This document shows positions 10,696 to 19,482 of a stretch of 64,000 bases of DNA, piece by piece (within the stretch, counting starts at the first letter, position 1; each line of letters opens with the position of its first letter). Made by a program: the position numbers and the translations under genes. The notes under the pieces are model-generated. The model was given only the letters and a program-made list of their open reading frames with translations. It did no database searches and was not told the DNA's origin. Origin of the DNA: Avipropionibacterium sp050157065 (GTDB taxonomy: Bacteria > Actinomycetota > Actinomycetes > Propionibacteriales > Propionibacteriaceae); the NCBI GenBank assembly GCA_050157065.1, contig CP189573.1, one strand, 5' to 3'.

Positions 10696-11643
10696 TCAGT
10701 TGTAGCTCCTCCGCTGATCCGGCGGCGGGATCGTGGCGCCCTTGTACTCGACGTCGATGCCACCGAGCGGGTAGTCCTTGCGTTGCGGGTGCCCGGGCCA
10801 GTCGTCGGGCATCAGGATGCGGGTGAGCGCGGGGTGTCCGTCGAAGACGATGCCGAACATGTCCCACGTCTCGCGTTCGTGCCAGTCGGCGGCCGGGTAG
10901 GTCGGCACCACCGACGGGATGTGCGGGTCGGCGTCGGCGACGGTCACCTGGAGTCGGATCCGACGGTTGTGGGTCATCGACTGCAGGTGGTAGATCGCGT
11001 GCAACTCGTGCCCGGTGTCCTCGGGGAAGTGCACCCCGGAGACACCGGAGAACAGTTCGAACCGCAGGTGGGCGTCGTCGCGGAGCTGCTTGGCGACCGC
11101 GACCAGGTGCTCCCGCGGGATGTGCAGGGTCAGCTCGCCCCGGTCCACCACGACGACCAGGTCGCCCAGTGGCGGCACCAGCTCGACGAGCCGGTCGACC
11201 ACCGTGTCGAACCACGCGGTGTCGCCGTCGCCGTACGGGCGACGCGAGGCACCGGGGAACTGCATCGGGCGGGTGAGGCCGCCGTACCCGGAGGTGTCGC
11301 CGGAACCGCGCACCCCGAACATGCCCTTGCGGACCTCGAAGGTACGGCCACCGCCGGCCGGTGGGGCGGCGAGTTCGGCACCGGGGCTGGCCTGGACGCC
11401 GTCGCCGACACCGGTGGCCGGCTCGTCCTTCTTGGCCGCCTCGGGCTCCTTCGTGCCCTCGGCTCGGGCCGGCGGCGTCGCGGAGGTCGACTTCTCGTCG
11501 ACCTCGGCGGCGCTGGCCTTGGCGTCGGCGGCCGTGTCGTGCGTCGGCGCCGAAGTGTCCTCGGAGGTGGCGTCGCCGCGCTCGACACCCTGCGGGTCGG
11601 GGTCGACCGGGGTGTCGGGATCGTGGCGGGGCTTGTCACTCAT
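10696..11643 (-). CDS. nuoC: NADH-quinone oxidoreductase subunit C (NuoC) with long N-terminal extension
   Basis: 30-kDa-type peripheral subunit. The conserved domain spans about residues 120-315, with the diagnostic WHERETWDMFGIVFDGHPALTRILMPDDW and the end KDYPLGGIDVEYKG. The first roughly 110 residues are Ala/Asp/Thr-rich and look disordered, a common feature in actinobacteria. ATG start, overlapping the nuoB stop (ATGA). Confidence 0.96.
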   Translation of the reverse strand: MSDKPRHDPDTPVDPDPQGVERGDATSEDTSAPTHDTAADAKASAAEVDEKSTSATPPARAEGTKEPEAAKKDEPATGVGDGVQASPGAELAAPPAGGGRTFEVRKGMFGVRGSGDTSGYGGLTRPMQFPGASRRPYGDGDTAWFDTVVDRLVELVPPLGDLVVVVDRGELTLHIPREHLVAVAKQLRDDAHLRFELFSGVSGVHFPEDTGHELHAIYHLQSMTHNRRIRLQVTVADADPHIPSVVPTYPAADWHERETWDMFGIVFDGHPALTRILMPDDWPGHPQRKDYPLGGIDVEYKGATIPPPDQRRSYN

Positions 11644-12194
11644 CGCAGCAGGCCCTTCATCTCATGCGTGGGTACGGCTTCGAGTGCGGCCCGCTCGTTG
11701 GCCTCGTGGACCTCGGTCTCGTGGACGCCGATGGGCCGGCGCAGCATCATGTTGCGCAGCTTGAAGACCGCGTCGACCAGCATCTCGGGCCGCGGCGGGC
11801 AGCCGGGGAGGTACATGTCGACCGGCACGATGTGGTCGACCCCCTGCACGATCGCGTAGTTGTTGAACATGCCGCCCGAGGAGGCGCAGACGCCCATCGC
11901 GAGCACGTACTTCGGGCTGGCCATCTGGTCGTAGACCTGCCGCACCACCGGCGCCATCTTCTGGCTCACCCGGCCGGCGACGATCATCAGGTCGGCCTGG
12001 CGCGGCGAGGCGCGGAAGACCTCCTGGCCCCAGCGACCCGAGTCGTACGGCGGCGCACCGTACGTCATCATCTCGATGGCGCAGCACGCCAGGCCGAACG
12101 ATGCCGGCCAGAACGACGACTGCCGCATGTAACCGAAGATGCCCTCAACCGTGGTGAGCATGATCCCACTGGGGATCTTGTCCTCTGCTCCCAT
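11640..12194 (-). CDS. nuoB: NADH-quinone oxidoreductase subunit B (NuoB)
   Basis: Carries cluster N2, the last iron-sulfur centre before quinone. The ligands are visible in LACCAIEMM (two adjacent cysteines), GVCASSGGMFNNYA and YLPGCPPRPE. I chose the ATG at 12194 (MGAEDKIPSGIML) rather than the GTG one codon upstream, because a strong Shine-Dalgarno (GGGAGG, about 12200-12205) sits five bases before the ATG. The product is 184 residues, as expected. Confidence 0.97.
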   Translation of the reverse strand: MGAEDKIPSGIMLTTVEGIFGYMRQSSFWPASFGLACCAIEMMTYGAPPYDSGRWGQEVFRASPRQADLMIVAGRVSQKMAPVVRQVYDQMASPKYVLAMGVCASSGGMFNNYAIVQGVDHIVPVDMYLPGCPPRPEMLVDAVFKLRNMMLRRPIGVHETEVHEANERAALEAVPTHEMKGLLR

Positions 12195-12219
12195 CACAGC
12201 CTCCCGTCGACGTTGCTGA

Positions 12220-12582
12220 TCAGTCCCATTCCAGTCCCCCGCGGCGCCAGACGTACAGGTACGCCACGAACACCATGACGATGAACAACACCATCTCGAC
12301 CAGGGCGAAGGCGCCCATCTGGTCGAACGAGACCGCCCATGGGTACAGGAAGACGATCTCGATGTCGAACACGATGAACAACATCGCGGTGATGTAGTAC
12401 TTGATCGGGAAGCGACCGCCGCCGACGGGCTGGGGCGTCGGGTTGACGCCGCACTCGTACGCGTCGAGGCGGGCCCGGTTGTAGCGTCCCGGGCCCAGCA
12501 TCGCGTTCACCCCGAGGGTGACCGCCACGAAGCCCGCCGCGATCGCCAGCAGGAAGACGATGCCGAGGTACATGTCGTTCAT
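12220..12582 (-). CDS. nuoA: NADH-quinone oxidoreductase subunit A (NuoA)
   Basis: Three-helix membrane subunit that helps join the two arms of complex I. The 120-residue product begins MNDMYLGIVFLLAIAAGF and contains YECGVNPTPQPVGGGRFPIKYYITAMLFIVFDIEIVFLYPWA, the family signature. The frame is open 31 codons further upstream but that part overlaps the gene before it. It is the first nuo gene; 40 bases separate it from the reductase gene upstream, which probably supplies the promoter. Confidence 0.97.
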   Translation of the reverse strand: MNDMYLGIVFLLAIAAGFVAVTLGVNAMLGPGRYNRARLDAYECGVNPTPQPVGGGRFPIKYYITAMLFIVFDIEIVFLYPWAVSFDQMGAFALVEMVLFIVMVFVAYLYVWRRGGLEWD

Positions 12583-12622
12583 GGTCGAGGTCCCATCTGG
12601 CCTGTCTCTTCGGTGAAGGTGC

Positions 12623-13888
12623 TCATGCTGCGGGCGCCATCCTGGTGAGCGAGTTGATGATCTTGTCCATCGCATCGCCGTCGCGGCTGTCGGTCAAGTT
12701 CGCGAGCAGCTTCAGTACGAACTTCATCAACGTCTTACGAGGTAGACCGTAGCGGGTGCAGAGCTTCATGATCTCGGGACGCCCGATCAGTTTCACGAAG
12801 ATGCCGCCGAGACGGTAGTAGCCGCCGAGCGAGCCGGCCAGCGAGGACGGGTAGGCGCGCAGCGCGAGCTCGGCCGACTGGGTGCCGATCCCCCGCTGAT
12901 GGGCCTCCGCGATGGCCTCGGCGGCGTACTCGGCGGCCTCCATCGCGTACGCGATGCCCTCCCCGTTGAACGGGTTGACCATGCCGCCGGCGTCGCCGAC
13001 GAGAAGCAGCCCGCGGGTGTAGTGCGGCTTGCGGTTGAAGCCCATCGGCAGCGCGGCACCACGGATCGGGACGGTCATGTTCTCGTCGCGGAAGCCCCAC
13101 TCCTCCGGGGTGTTCAACAGCCAGCGGCGCAGCAGGTCCTTGTAGTCGGTCTTGCCGAACGCGGTGGAGGTGTTGAGCACACCCAGGCCGACGTTGCAGG
13201 TGCCGTCACCCATGCCGAAGATCCAGCCGTAGCCGGGCAGCAGGTTGGACTGGCGGGGCTTGCCGTCCCACAGCTCCAGCCACGACTCGAGGTAGTCGTC
13301 GTCGTGGCGGGGTGAGGTGTAGTACGTACGGACCGCGACCCCCATCGGTCGGTCGTCCCGCTTGTGCACCCCCATCGCCAGCCCGAGCCGGGCCGAGTTG
13401 CCGTCGGCGGCGACGACCAGGGGTGCGGTGAACTCGCGGCCGTCCTTGGACCGGACGCCGATGATGCGGTCGGTCCGGTCGTCGAGGATCGGTTCGGTGA
13501 CGTGGGTGTCCTCGTACAGCGTGGCGCCGAAGCTGATCGCCTGGCGGGCCAGCAGGTCGTCGAAGTCGGCACGGGGGCGGACCAGCCCGTACGAGGGGAA
13601 GTCGGCCAGGTCGGGCCAGTCGAGCTCGAACGGGGTCGTGGTGCCGCCGTAGATGCGGAGACCCTTGTTGCGGAGCCAGCCCGCCTCTTCGGAGGTGTCG
13701 ATGCCGAGTCGGATCAGGTGGCGGGTCGCGCGCGGGGTCAGCCCGTCGCCGCAGACCTTCTCCCGGGGGAACCGAGACTTCTCCACCAGGGTGACACTCA
13801 GCCCACGGCGGGCCAGATGGGCGGCCGCCGTGGAGCCTGCCGGACCGGCTCCGACGACGATGACGTCGGACTCGGTTGGGGCGGTCAT
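12623..13888 (-). CDS. Geranylgeranyl reductase family flavoprotein, probable menaquinone reductase (MenJ-like)
   Basis: FAD-dependent reductase that saturates a polyprenyl chain. The N-terminus has the dinucleotide-binding motif VVGAGPAGSTAAAHLARRG, and LLVGDAGGMVNPFNGEGIAYAMEAAE is the second FAD motif; length is 421 residues. In mycobacteria the related MenJ partially saturates the menaquinone side chain. Placement directly before nuoA and in a window with menD, menC, menE, menA and menG favours that role over chlorophyll- or archaeal-lipid-type reduction, but this is inference. An AGGAG site precedes the ATG by about seven bases. Confidence 0.85.
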   Translation of the reverse strand: MTAPTESDVIVVGAGPAGSTAAAHLARRGLSVTLVEKSRFPREKVCGDGLTPRATRHLIRLGIDTSEEAGWLRNKGLRIYGGTTTPFELDWPDLADFPSYGLVRPRADFDDLLARQAISFGATLYEDTHVTEPILDDRTDRIIGVRSKDGREFTAPLVVAADGNSARLGLAMGVHKRDDRPMGVAVRTYYTSPRHDDDYLESWLELWDGKPRQSNLLPGYGWIFGMGDGTCNVGLGVLNTSTAFGKTDYKDLLRRWLLNTPEEWGFRDENMTVPIRGAALPMGFNRKPHYTRGLLLVGDAGGMVNPFNGEGIAYAMEAAEYAAEAIAEAHQRGIGTQSAELALRAYPSSLAGSLGGYYRLGGIFVKLIGRPEIMKLCTRYGLPRKTLMKFVLKLLANLTDSRDGDAMDKIINSLTRMAPAA

Positions 13889-14038
13889 GGGTCACTCCTG
13901 GGCATCGAGCTCGTGAAAACCTTCACTAACGTCTCGGCAGTCTACGACGTTCCGACCCGCTCGGCCATTCGGGCTCCACCTCACCGCAACCCTTGCCTGA
14001 CAAGGGATTTATGCAACGTTGGCGCGCTGTAATTGCGC
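13889..14038. other. Intergenic region upstream of the reductase/nuo operon
   Basis: 150 bases with no credible gene. It should hold the promoter for the minus-strand reductase-nuo operon: a TAGACT -10 candidate on the minus strand (near 13940) and the dyad listed separately. A CCCTTG-CCTGA-CAAGGG hairpin (13990-14006) sits closer to the end of the neighbouring hypothetical gene. Confidence 0.5.
13913..13926. promoter_or_regulatory. Dyad GTGAA-AACC-TTCAC upstream of the reductase/nuo operon
   Basis: A perfect 5-bp inverted repeat with a 4-bp spacer, 25-38 bases before the ATG of the reductase gene. Its position fits an operator or an mRNA leader element. No regulator can be assigned. Confidence 0.35.
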
Positions 14039-14947
14039 TCACACGGGTGGGTCGGGCAAAGCCGGGAGATCGCGATCGAGGACGGCGTGCAGGTGATCCG
14101 CCATCCGTACGCCACCTGGGGGCTGCTCTCCTCTCCAGGCCACGCCGTGCGCCACGTCCCTGCCGTGCAGCGCACCAGTTGGATACACGTAGACGTTGTC
14201 CAACTCCTTCTGGTGCTGCAGGTCATCAATGATCCACGACCACGAGTAGTAGGGGTTCGGTGCGAGCTGTTCACCGAACCGGAGATACTGCTGGCCGGGC
14301 AGCCGGGTCGCCCTGAGCAACGCCTCGTCGCTCTCTGCGTCGTACCTCGGCCAGATGTGCGCCTCGATCACCGCGAAGGAGTCCGGAGCGGTGACCCAGA
14401 ACGCTGCGAGTCGCAGTGAGGACCGCAACCGCAGCCCGCCGCGGTGGACGGTCAGATAGCGCACCCCCGCGGTCTCGGACCACATGGAATGTTGGATGTG
14501 CTGATGGAGGTCCATGATGGCGTGATCGTCGGCCGAGGCGTCGGGCGGGCGTGGGCCATGGGCAGCGTCGTCCCAGGCGATGATGCCGGACTCGTGGTGC
14601 CGCGCATCGCCCGGTCGTGGCGGCCGGGATCCCCAAGGACTACCGAGGTCGGCCGGATCGACGCTCCACACGACATCCGTGCTGACCCAGCCGGCGGAGC
14701 GCCATTGCGCCAGGTGCTCGGCCGCGGGCTCGGGAAGTCCGTCCGGGCCGCTGACCAGCCCGACCGTGTCCGCACCCCGCCGAAGAACGACGCAGTAACG
14801 TTCGGCGTCGACGATCCAGCACCCCAGCAACGCCCACGTCTCGAACACCCGTTGCGCGGCCAGTTGGTACAACGAGCGATCCAGCTGGTCCAGCGATGTG
14901 GGGCCGCACCGCGGCAGCAACCGCTCGACGTCGTCGAGTATCGACAT
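14039..14947 (-). CDS. Hypothetical protein, 302 residues
   Basis: I do not recognise this family. The start ATG has a GGAGG ribosome-binding site about ten bases upstream. The product is soluble, with no signal peptide or membrane segment, and is rich in Trp, His and Asp. The C-terminal half, from about residue 150 (DLHQHIQHSMWSET, then RYLTVHRGGLRLRSSLRLAAFW, then NPYYSWSWIIDDLQHQKEL), looks the best conserved. It stands alone between the reductase gene and the CE15-like gene and may mark the edge of the accessory block. GC content and codon use look like its neighbours. Confidence 0.7.
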   Translation of the reverse strand: MSILDDVERLLPRCGPTSLDQLDRSLYQLAAQRVFETWALLGCWIVDAERYCVVLRRGADTVGLVSGPDGLPEPAAEHLAQWRSAGWVSTDVVWSVDPADLGSPWGSRPPRPGDARHHESGIIAWDDAAHGPRPPDASADDHAIMDLHQHIQHSMWSETAGVRYLTVHRGGLRLRSSLRLAAFWVTAPDSFAVIEAHIWPRYDAESDEALLRATRLPGQQYLRFGEQLAPNPYYSWSWIIDDLQHQKELDNVYVYPTGALHGRDVAHGVAWRGEQPPGGVRMADHLHAVLDRDLPALPDPPV

Positions 14948-15064
14948 GATGACAGGCCTCCGGCCAAGCTTACGTCAGACTATCCACAGTGAGGTCGACG
15001 GGGACGTGTCCGATCCGTGTCACCCGAGTGGCGTCGCCCGAGGCCGCAACGGCAGGATCGCCCC

Positions 15065-16258
15065 ATGAGCACCGCATCGACCGAGCAGAATCCGTACGTC
15101 AACGAGCCCGACCCGAACCGCACGGCGGAGGAGAGTGTCCGGCTCTTCGCCGACGACGTGTACGGACGGCCGCCGGCCGAGCACGTGGCGATGAGGTGGC
15201 ACGAGGTTCGCGAGACCCCGTTGGCCGACGACAGCCTGCGGCGGCAGTTGGTCCTCGAGCTCGCCACAGAGAAGGACAAGCTGGCGATCACCCTGCTGGT
15301 CCACCTACCGCCGATCGCCAGCCGCGGGGAGCGTGGCGCCCCGGCGTTCCTGGGGATGAACTTCCGCGGCAACCACACCACCTCCGAGGATCCCGACGTC
15401 CTCGACCTGACCGAGCCCGAGGATCCGTCCCACGGCGACCCGTTGTCGTACGACGAACTGAAGGAGCGGTTCGAGATCCCGTTTCCCCGTGGTGCCCAGG
15501 CCAACCGGTGGGACTATCCGACGGTCGCGGCCCGCGGGTACGCCAACATCACCTGGAGCTACGTCCAACTCGCGCCCGACACCGCCGACATCTTCGCCCG
15601 CGGACCGCACAAGCTGTTCCACGACACCGACACCGACAGTCGTGAACCGTCGGACTGGGGCTCGATCGGCATGTGGGCCTGGACCATGTCGCGCGTCCTG
15701 GACGCCCTGGTCGCGGGCATGGTGCCCGAGGTCGACCCGACCACGGTGATCGCGCACGGCCACTCCCGGCTCGGCAAGACCGCCCTGTGGGCCGCAGCCA
15801 CCGACGAGCGGTTCGCCGCCGCGATCAGCAACAACTCCGGCGCCATGGGTGCGGCCCTGTCCCGGCCAGTCGGCGAGACCCCGACCGTGCTGGCGGAGGT
15901 GCGGCCGCACTGGTTCGCGCGTCGGTTCTCCGAGATCGTGCTGGCTGGCGACCCGCTGCCGGTCGACCAGCCCGAACTGATCGCCGCGATCGCACCACGT
16001 CCCGTGTACGTGGCGAGTGCCAGCGAGGACACGTGGGCCGACCCGGAGGGTGAGTTCTTGTCGTGGCAGCAGGCCTCGGCCACCTGGGAGGGTGGCGCCG
16101 AGGCCACCGCTGGCGAGTTCCCCGAACCCGGCACCGTCCTGCAGCCCGACGGCGCCCCCCTGGGCTACCACCTGCGGCCCGGCCCGCACAGCGTGGAGGC
16201 CTTCGACTGGGCGGCATGGCTCGACTGGGCCGACCGCTGGGTGCGACCGGGACACTGA
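15065..16258 (+). CDS. CE15-like alpha/beta-hydrolase (glucuronoyl esterase family), apparently cytoplasmic
   Basis: Alpha/beta-hydrolase resembling carbohydrate esterase family 15, which cleaves esters of (4-O-methyl-)glucuronic acid in plant hemicellulose-lignin links. The nucleophile motif GHSRLGKTALWAAATDERF (Ser234) matches the CE15 pattern G-x-S-R-x-G-K and is followed by the typical SNNSGAMGAALSRPVGE. His375 in GPHSV is the likely catalytic histidine. The 397-residue length is normal. I chose the ATG at 15065; the frame extends 16 codons further, but with no better start. Unusually for CE15, there is no signal peptide. The exported sialidase-like gene lies 137 bases downstream. Acetyl-xylan or other sugar esterase activity remains possible. 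Confidence 0.8.
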   Translation: MSTASTEQNPYVNEPDPNRTAEESVRLFADDVYGRPPAEHVAMRWHEVRETPLADDSLRRQLVLELATEKDKLAITLLVHLPPIASRGERGAPAFLGMNFRGNHTTSEDPDVLDLTEPEDPSHGDPLSYDELKERFEIPFPRGAQANRWDYPTVAARGYANITWSYVQLAPDTADIFARGPHKLFHDTDTDSREPSDWGSIGMWAWTMSRVLDALVAGMVPEVDPTTVIAHGHSRLGKTALWAAATDERFAAAISNNSGAMGAALSRPVGETPTVLAEVRPHWFARRFSEIVLAGDPLPVDQPELIAAIAPRPVYVASASEDTWADPEGEFLSWQQASATWEGGAEATAGEFPEPGTVLQPDGAPLGYHLRPGPHSVEAFDWAAWLDWADRWVRPGH

Positions 16259-16310
16259 ACCGAGGACGAGAGCCTCCGTCGAGCCCGTCGAGGCGCTCGC
16301 CTTGCCAAAT

Positions 16311-16330
16311 ATTGTGGGATGTCCCTTGAC
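16311..16330 (+). promoter_or_regulatory. Predicted GntR operator, site A
   Basis: ATTGTGGGATGTCCCTTGAC, one of five copies of a shared element (core TTGTnGGAY). It overlaps the -35 box of the promoter for the exported sialidase-like gene. Confidence 0.65.
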
Positions 16331-16355
16331 CCATGTCGGCTGATGTTCATAGTGT
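16326..16355 (+). promoter_or_regulatory. Promoter of the exported sialidase-like gene
   Basis: TTGACC at 16326-16331 is followed after 17 or 18 bases by ATAGTG or TAGTGT (16349-16355). The predicted start near 16362 leaves a leader of about 35 bases that contains GAAGGAG just before the ATG. Predicted operator A overlaps the -35 box. Confidence 0.55.
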
Positions 16356-16395
16356 CGTGTCACAACCCCCGATCGTCTGCTCACGAAGGAGTGAC

Positions 16396-19300
16396 ATGCG
16401 ACGCCGCCAGTTCCTTGCCACCACAGGTCTCGCCACCGCGACCGTCCTGACCGCCACCGCCGGCGACTGGACGACCGCAGCGCACGCGGCCCCCACTGCC
16501 GACCCGACCGCAGGCCGGCTCCCGGCCACCGTGGGCCTGATCGACAACCACCACGATCCCCGCACCGGCCCGTTGACCCAGTTCGGCGCGACGTACGGGA
16601 TGGCTCTCGACTGCCGCTACCGCAGCCTCGGGGTCGACCTCGGGTCCGCGCAGCACGTGACGGCCCTCGAGATCCCCACCAATCGGCCGTCCCACCGGCT
16701 CAACCCGCGCGACCTGTCGGTGTGGGCGAGCGACGACAACGCCAGCTGGACCCGTCACGACGCCGAGTTCCTCGATCTGGGCACCACCGTGTGGCTGTTC
16801 GGGCTGGACGTGACCGCCCGCTATGTTGCCGTGCACTGCCACCGTGACGGTGAAGGGCCCGACGCGACGATCGTGACCACCACTGTGCAGGAGTCCCTGT
16901 TCGCACACGACGTGCAACCCGGCTCCTTCGTCGCCTCGGGCGGCGGCAGTTGGACCAATCGCAGTCGACTGCGGATCCACAATCCCCACGACCAGGCCCT
17001 GCGCGACCGCTGTGCGTACCTCCCCCTTGATCAGCTGGGCATCGGTCAGTTGATCCGCGACGGCAAGCTCCGCGAGGACTTGGCCGATCTGCGGTTCGCC
17101 GACGAGGACGGTCGGCAGTTGCACGCGTACAACGACGGCGACGGGATCTTCATCCGGGTGCCATCGATCGGCCCGAAGTCGGTGATCATCGCGTACGCCC
17201 ATGCCGGCAACCCGGTGGCGACCAGTGTGCTCAACGACGCGTACGCATTGCAGGTCGAGTACGGACGCCGCACCTACCGCAGACAGGGCGGGCAGTCCGC
17301 CGCCGGACTGAACTTCGGGCTCGAGATCCATCCGGCCCGACTCCCCGACGGGACGCTGATGATCGCCGCGAACACCACGCGGACCGGCGGCATCCACGCC
17401 CGGTACAGCTTCGACGACGGTCGCACCTGGACCCTGCCCGAGCCGATGATCCCGCCGTCGAACCCCGATGTCGCCCTGGACCGGGCGGGTGGCTTCCTGG
17501 TCGATCCCGACACCGGGGTCCTCACCGCCGTGTTCTACGCCACCGGGGTGTCGAGCGGTCCCGACTGGACCGACCCGGAGCAACACCTGTGCCAGTTGTG
17601 GATCGCGCAGGCTGATCACTACGTCGATCGGCGGCCGGTGTTCGGCACCCCGCGACGGCAGCTGCTCACCAACCACCTCACCGGTCAGGACGTCGCCTGG
17701 AACATCACCTACAGCGATCCGATCAAGACCAGCAGCGGCGCGTACGTGGTGCCGGTCCCCCACATCTACCTACCGGACGGCCAGTTCGCCGAGGCGATCC
17801 TGCGGTCGACCGACGGTGGTCTCACCTGGACCCAGAGTGACACCCCGTTGACCATGGAGGTGGAGGGCTTCGAGGGCGGCATCAGCGAGTCGGCGATCGC
17901 CGAGCTCTCCGACGGTCGCCTCATGATCATCGCCCGGCAGCAGTCCGGCGCCAAGTACCACTTCGCGGTCAGTTACTCCGACGACGACGGCGTCACCTGG
18001 ACACCGGTGGTCGACAGCAGTGTGCTGGCCACCAACACCTGTCCCAGCTTCCTGTGGCGGCCCGATGACAGCCTGCTGCTGAGCTGGTCGGGCCACAATG
18101 CGCTGGGCCAGGCGAGCTACTGGCGCAACAACCTCACGGTCGCCCGGACCACCGACGACGGACAGCGGTACCGCCACCACCAGGACCTGACCGGGGCGAC
18201 CAGCCTGTCGCGGCCGGGCTGGTTCAGCGGCAATGAACGCGTCACCATGATCGAATCGTTCATGGCCGCGGCCGGGGAGTCGGACCTGCTGGTGGGGTGG
18301 GCCGACGTCCGAGCGGGCACCGGCAGCACCTTGCTGGTCGAGGACATCGACCGCTACGTGCAGGACAGCCACGGCGCCCTGGACGTGTTGAACCACTACT
18401 CCACCGCGGGGGTGGCGAACGGCTCCGAGCTGGCGCAGTCACGGTGGTGGCGTACCACCAAGGCAGGGTCGCTCACCCTGGTCGACGGGCCGCGCGACGG
18501 AGTGCGAGCCGTACGGCTGGATTCAGCCGGGGTGACCGTCCCGATCGGTGCATCACGGTTGTTCCCGGGTACCCGCAAGGCGATGGTCCGCTGTCGGATC
18601 CGGGTCGGTGACACCACCGCCGGGCTCCGGATCGCTGTCCAGGAAGGGTTCTCGACCGTCGACACCCCGACCGGCGGGGCCAATGCGTACGGCACCGTCA
18701 CACTGCTCGAGGTGCAGCCCGACCACGCGGTGTTCACCACCACCGAGGACGTGTTCGACGCGGTGCCGCTCGGCGGCTGGCTAGCCGAAGACACCGATCC
18801 GGCCACCGGTGAGCTGCACTTCGGCGAGGTGGGTGGTGTGGCTTTCGACTACGGTGGCCGTAGTATCGGTCTGGACCTGCTGCAGCCGCGAACCCTGGAC
18901 GGGCTGGTGATCACCGGCAGCTCCGACTTCAACGCGTCCGGTGTCACCCGCGTCGAACCGGGCGACCTGCGGGTCTGGATCGCCGAGACCAATGGGGACT
19001 GGGTGGAACAGGGCGGTTGGAGCGGCACCAAGGACGGGCTGACGTTCACCCTCCACGGTCCCGAGGTGACGACCCGGTATGTCAAGATCAGCCAGCCGTA
19101 CACCGACACCGCGTTCAGCCTGGCCGGCTACATGCAGGACTTCATCCAGGTGCTCCCGGACCGCCCCGACATCGAGCATCCGCAGGACTTCGGGCCGTTG
19201 CCGGTCCCGACCAGCCTCGTCGCGGGACAGTGGCACACCCTGCAGTTCGACGCCGACCTGGACGCGGGCACCGTGGTGATCTCGGTCGACGGCACGGTGG

Positions 19301-19464
19301 TGGCGGAGCAGGCTCCGCTACGGCACGCGGAGACGATCACCCACTTCATGTTGCTGGGCGGCAAGGGCGGCACGACGGAGGTGGAGATCGCCGAGCTGTT
19401 GGTGCAGGACCTCAGCCTCGGGGTGTCGACGGTCAACCGGCTCGGCCGCCCCGGACACGCGTGA
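16396..19464 (+). CDS. Tat-exported BNR/sialidase-like multidomain protein
   Basis: Predicted exported glycan-active enzyme of 1,022 residues. The start at 16396 gives a Tat signal (MRRRQFLATTGLAT) with likely cleavage after AHA near residue 31, and GAAGGAG lies five bases upstream. In order: a discoidin-like domain (about 40-140), a DUF2341-like segment (about 165-270), and a beta-propeller with Asp-boxes SFDDGRTW (about 337), STDGGLTW (about 470) and SDDDGVTW (about 527). A LamG-like C-terminal region follows and appears interrupted by a second discoidin-like domain (about 800-925). I do not see the arginine motif RIP that marks GH33 sialidases, so another glycosidase or a lyase with a BNR fold is possible. 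It has its own promoter with predicted operator A. Confidence 0.8.
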   Translation: MRRRQFLATTGLATATVLTATAGDWTTAAHAAPTADPTAGRLPATVGLIDNHHDPRTGPLTQFGATYGMALDCRYRSLGVDLGSAQHVTALEIPTNRPSHRLNPRDLSVWASDDNASWTRHDAEFLDLGTTVWLFGLDVTARYVAVHCHRDGEGPDATIVTTTVQESLFAHDVQPGSFVASGGGSWTNRSRLRIHNPHDQALRDRCAYLPLDQLGIGQLIRDGKLREDLADLRFADEDGRQLHAYNDGDGIFIRVPSIGPKSVIIAYAHAGNPVATSVLNDAYALQVEYGRRTYRRQGGQSAAGLNFGLEIHPARLPDGTLMIAANTTRTGGIHARYSFDDGRTWTLPEPMIPPSNPDVALDRAGGFLVDPDTGVLTAVFYATGVSSGPDWTDPEQHLCQLWIAQADHYVDRRPVFGTPRRQLLTNHLTGQDVAWNITYSDPIKTSSGAYVVPVPHIYLPDGQFAEAILRSTDGGLTWTQSDTPLTMEVEGFEGGISESAIAELSDGRLMIIARQQSGAKYHFAVSYSDDDGVTWTPVVDSSVLATNTCPSFLWRPDDSLLLSWSGHNALGQASYWRNNLTVARTTDDGQRYRHHQDLTGATSLSRPGWFSGNERVTMIESFMAAAGESDLLVGWADVRAGTGSTLLVEDIDRYVQDSHGALDVLNHYSTAGVANGSELAQSRWWRTTKAGSLTLVDGPRDGVRAVRLDSAGVTVPIGASRLFPGTRKAMVRCRIRVGDTTAGLRIAVQEGFSTVDTPTGGANAYGTVTLLEVQPDHAVFTTTEDVFDAVPLGGWLAEDTDPATGELHFGEVGGVAFDYGGRSIGLDLLQPRTLDGLVITGSSDFNASGVTRVEPGDLRVWIAETNGDWVEQGGWSGTKDGLTFTLHGPEVTTRYVKISQPYTDTAFSLAGYMQDFIQVLPDRPDIEHPQDFGPLPVPTSLVAGQWHTLQFDADLDAGTVVISVDGTVVAEQAPLRHAETITHFMLLGGKGGTTEVEIAELLVQDLSLGVSTVNRLGRPGHA

Positions 19465-19482
19465 TCACGTCGGCGCGCCGGA

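Noticed and set aside
13990..14006. CCCTTG-CCTGA-CAAGGG hairpin as a terminator
   Set aside because: The stem is only six base pairs and a T-rich stretch follows only on the plus strand, where no gene ends nearby.
19465..19482. CGGCGCGCCG palindrome between the two convergent BNR genes as a terminator or operator
   Set aside because: Short GC palindromes are common at this base composition, and there is no T-run or second copy.
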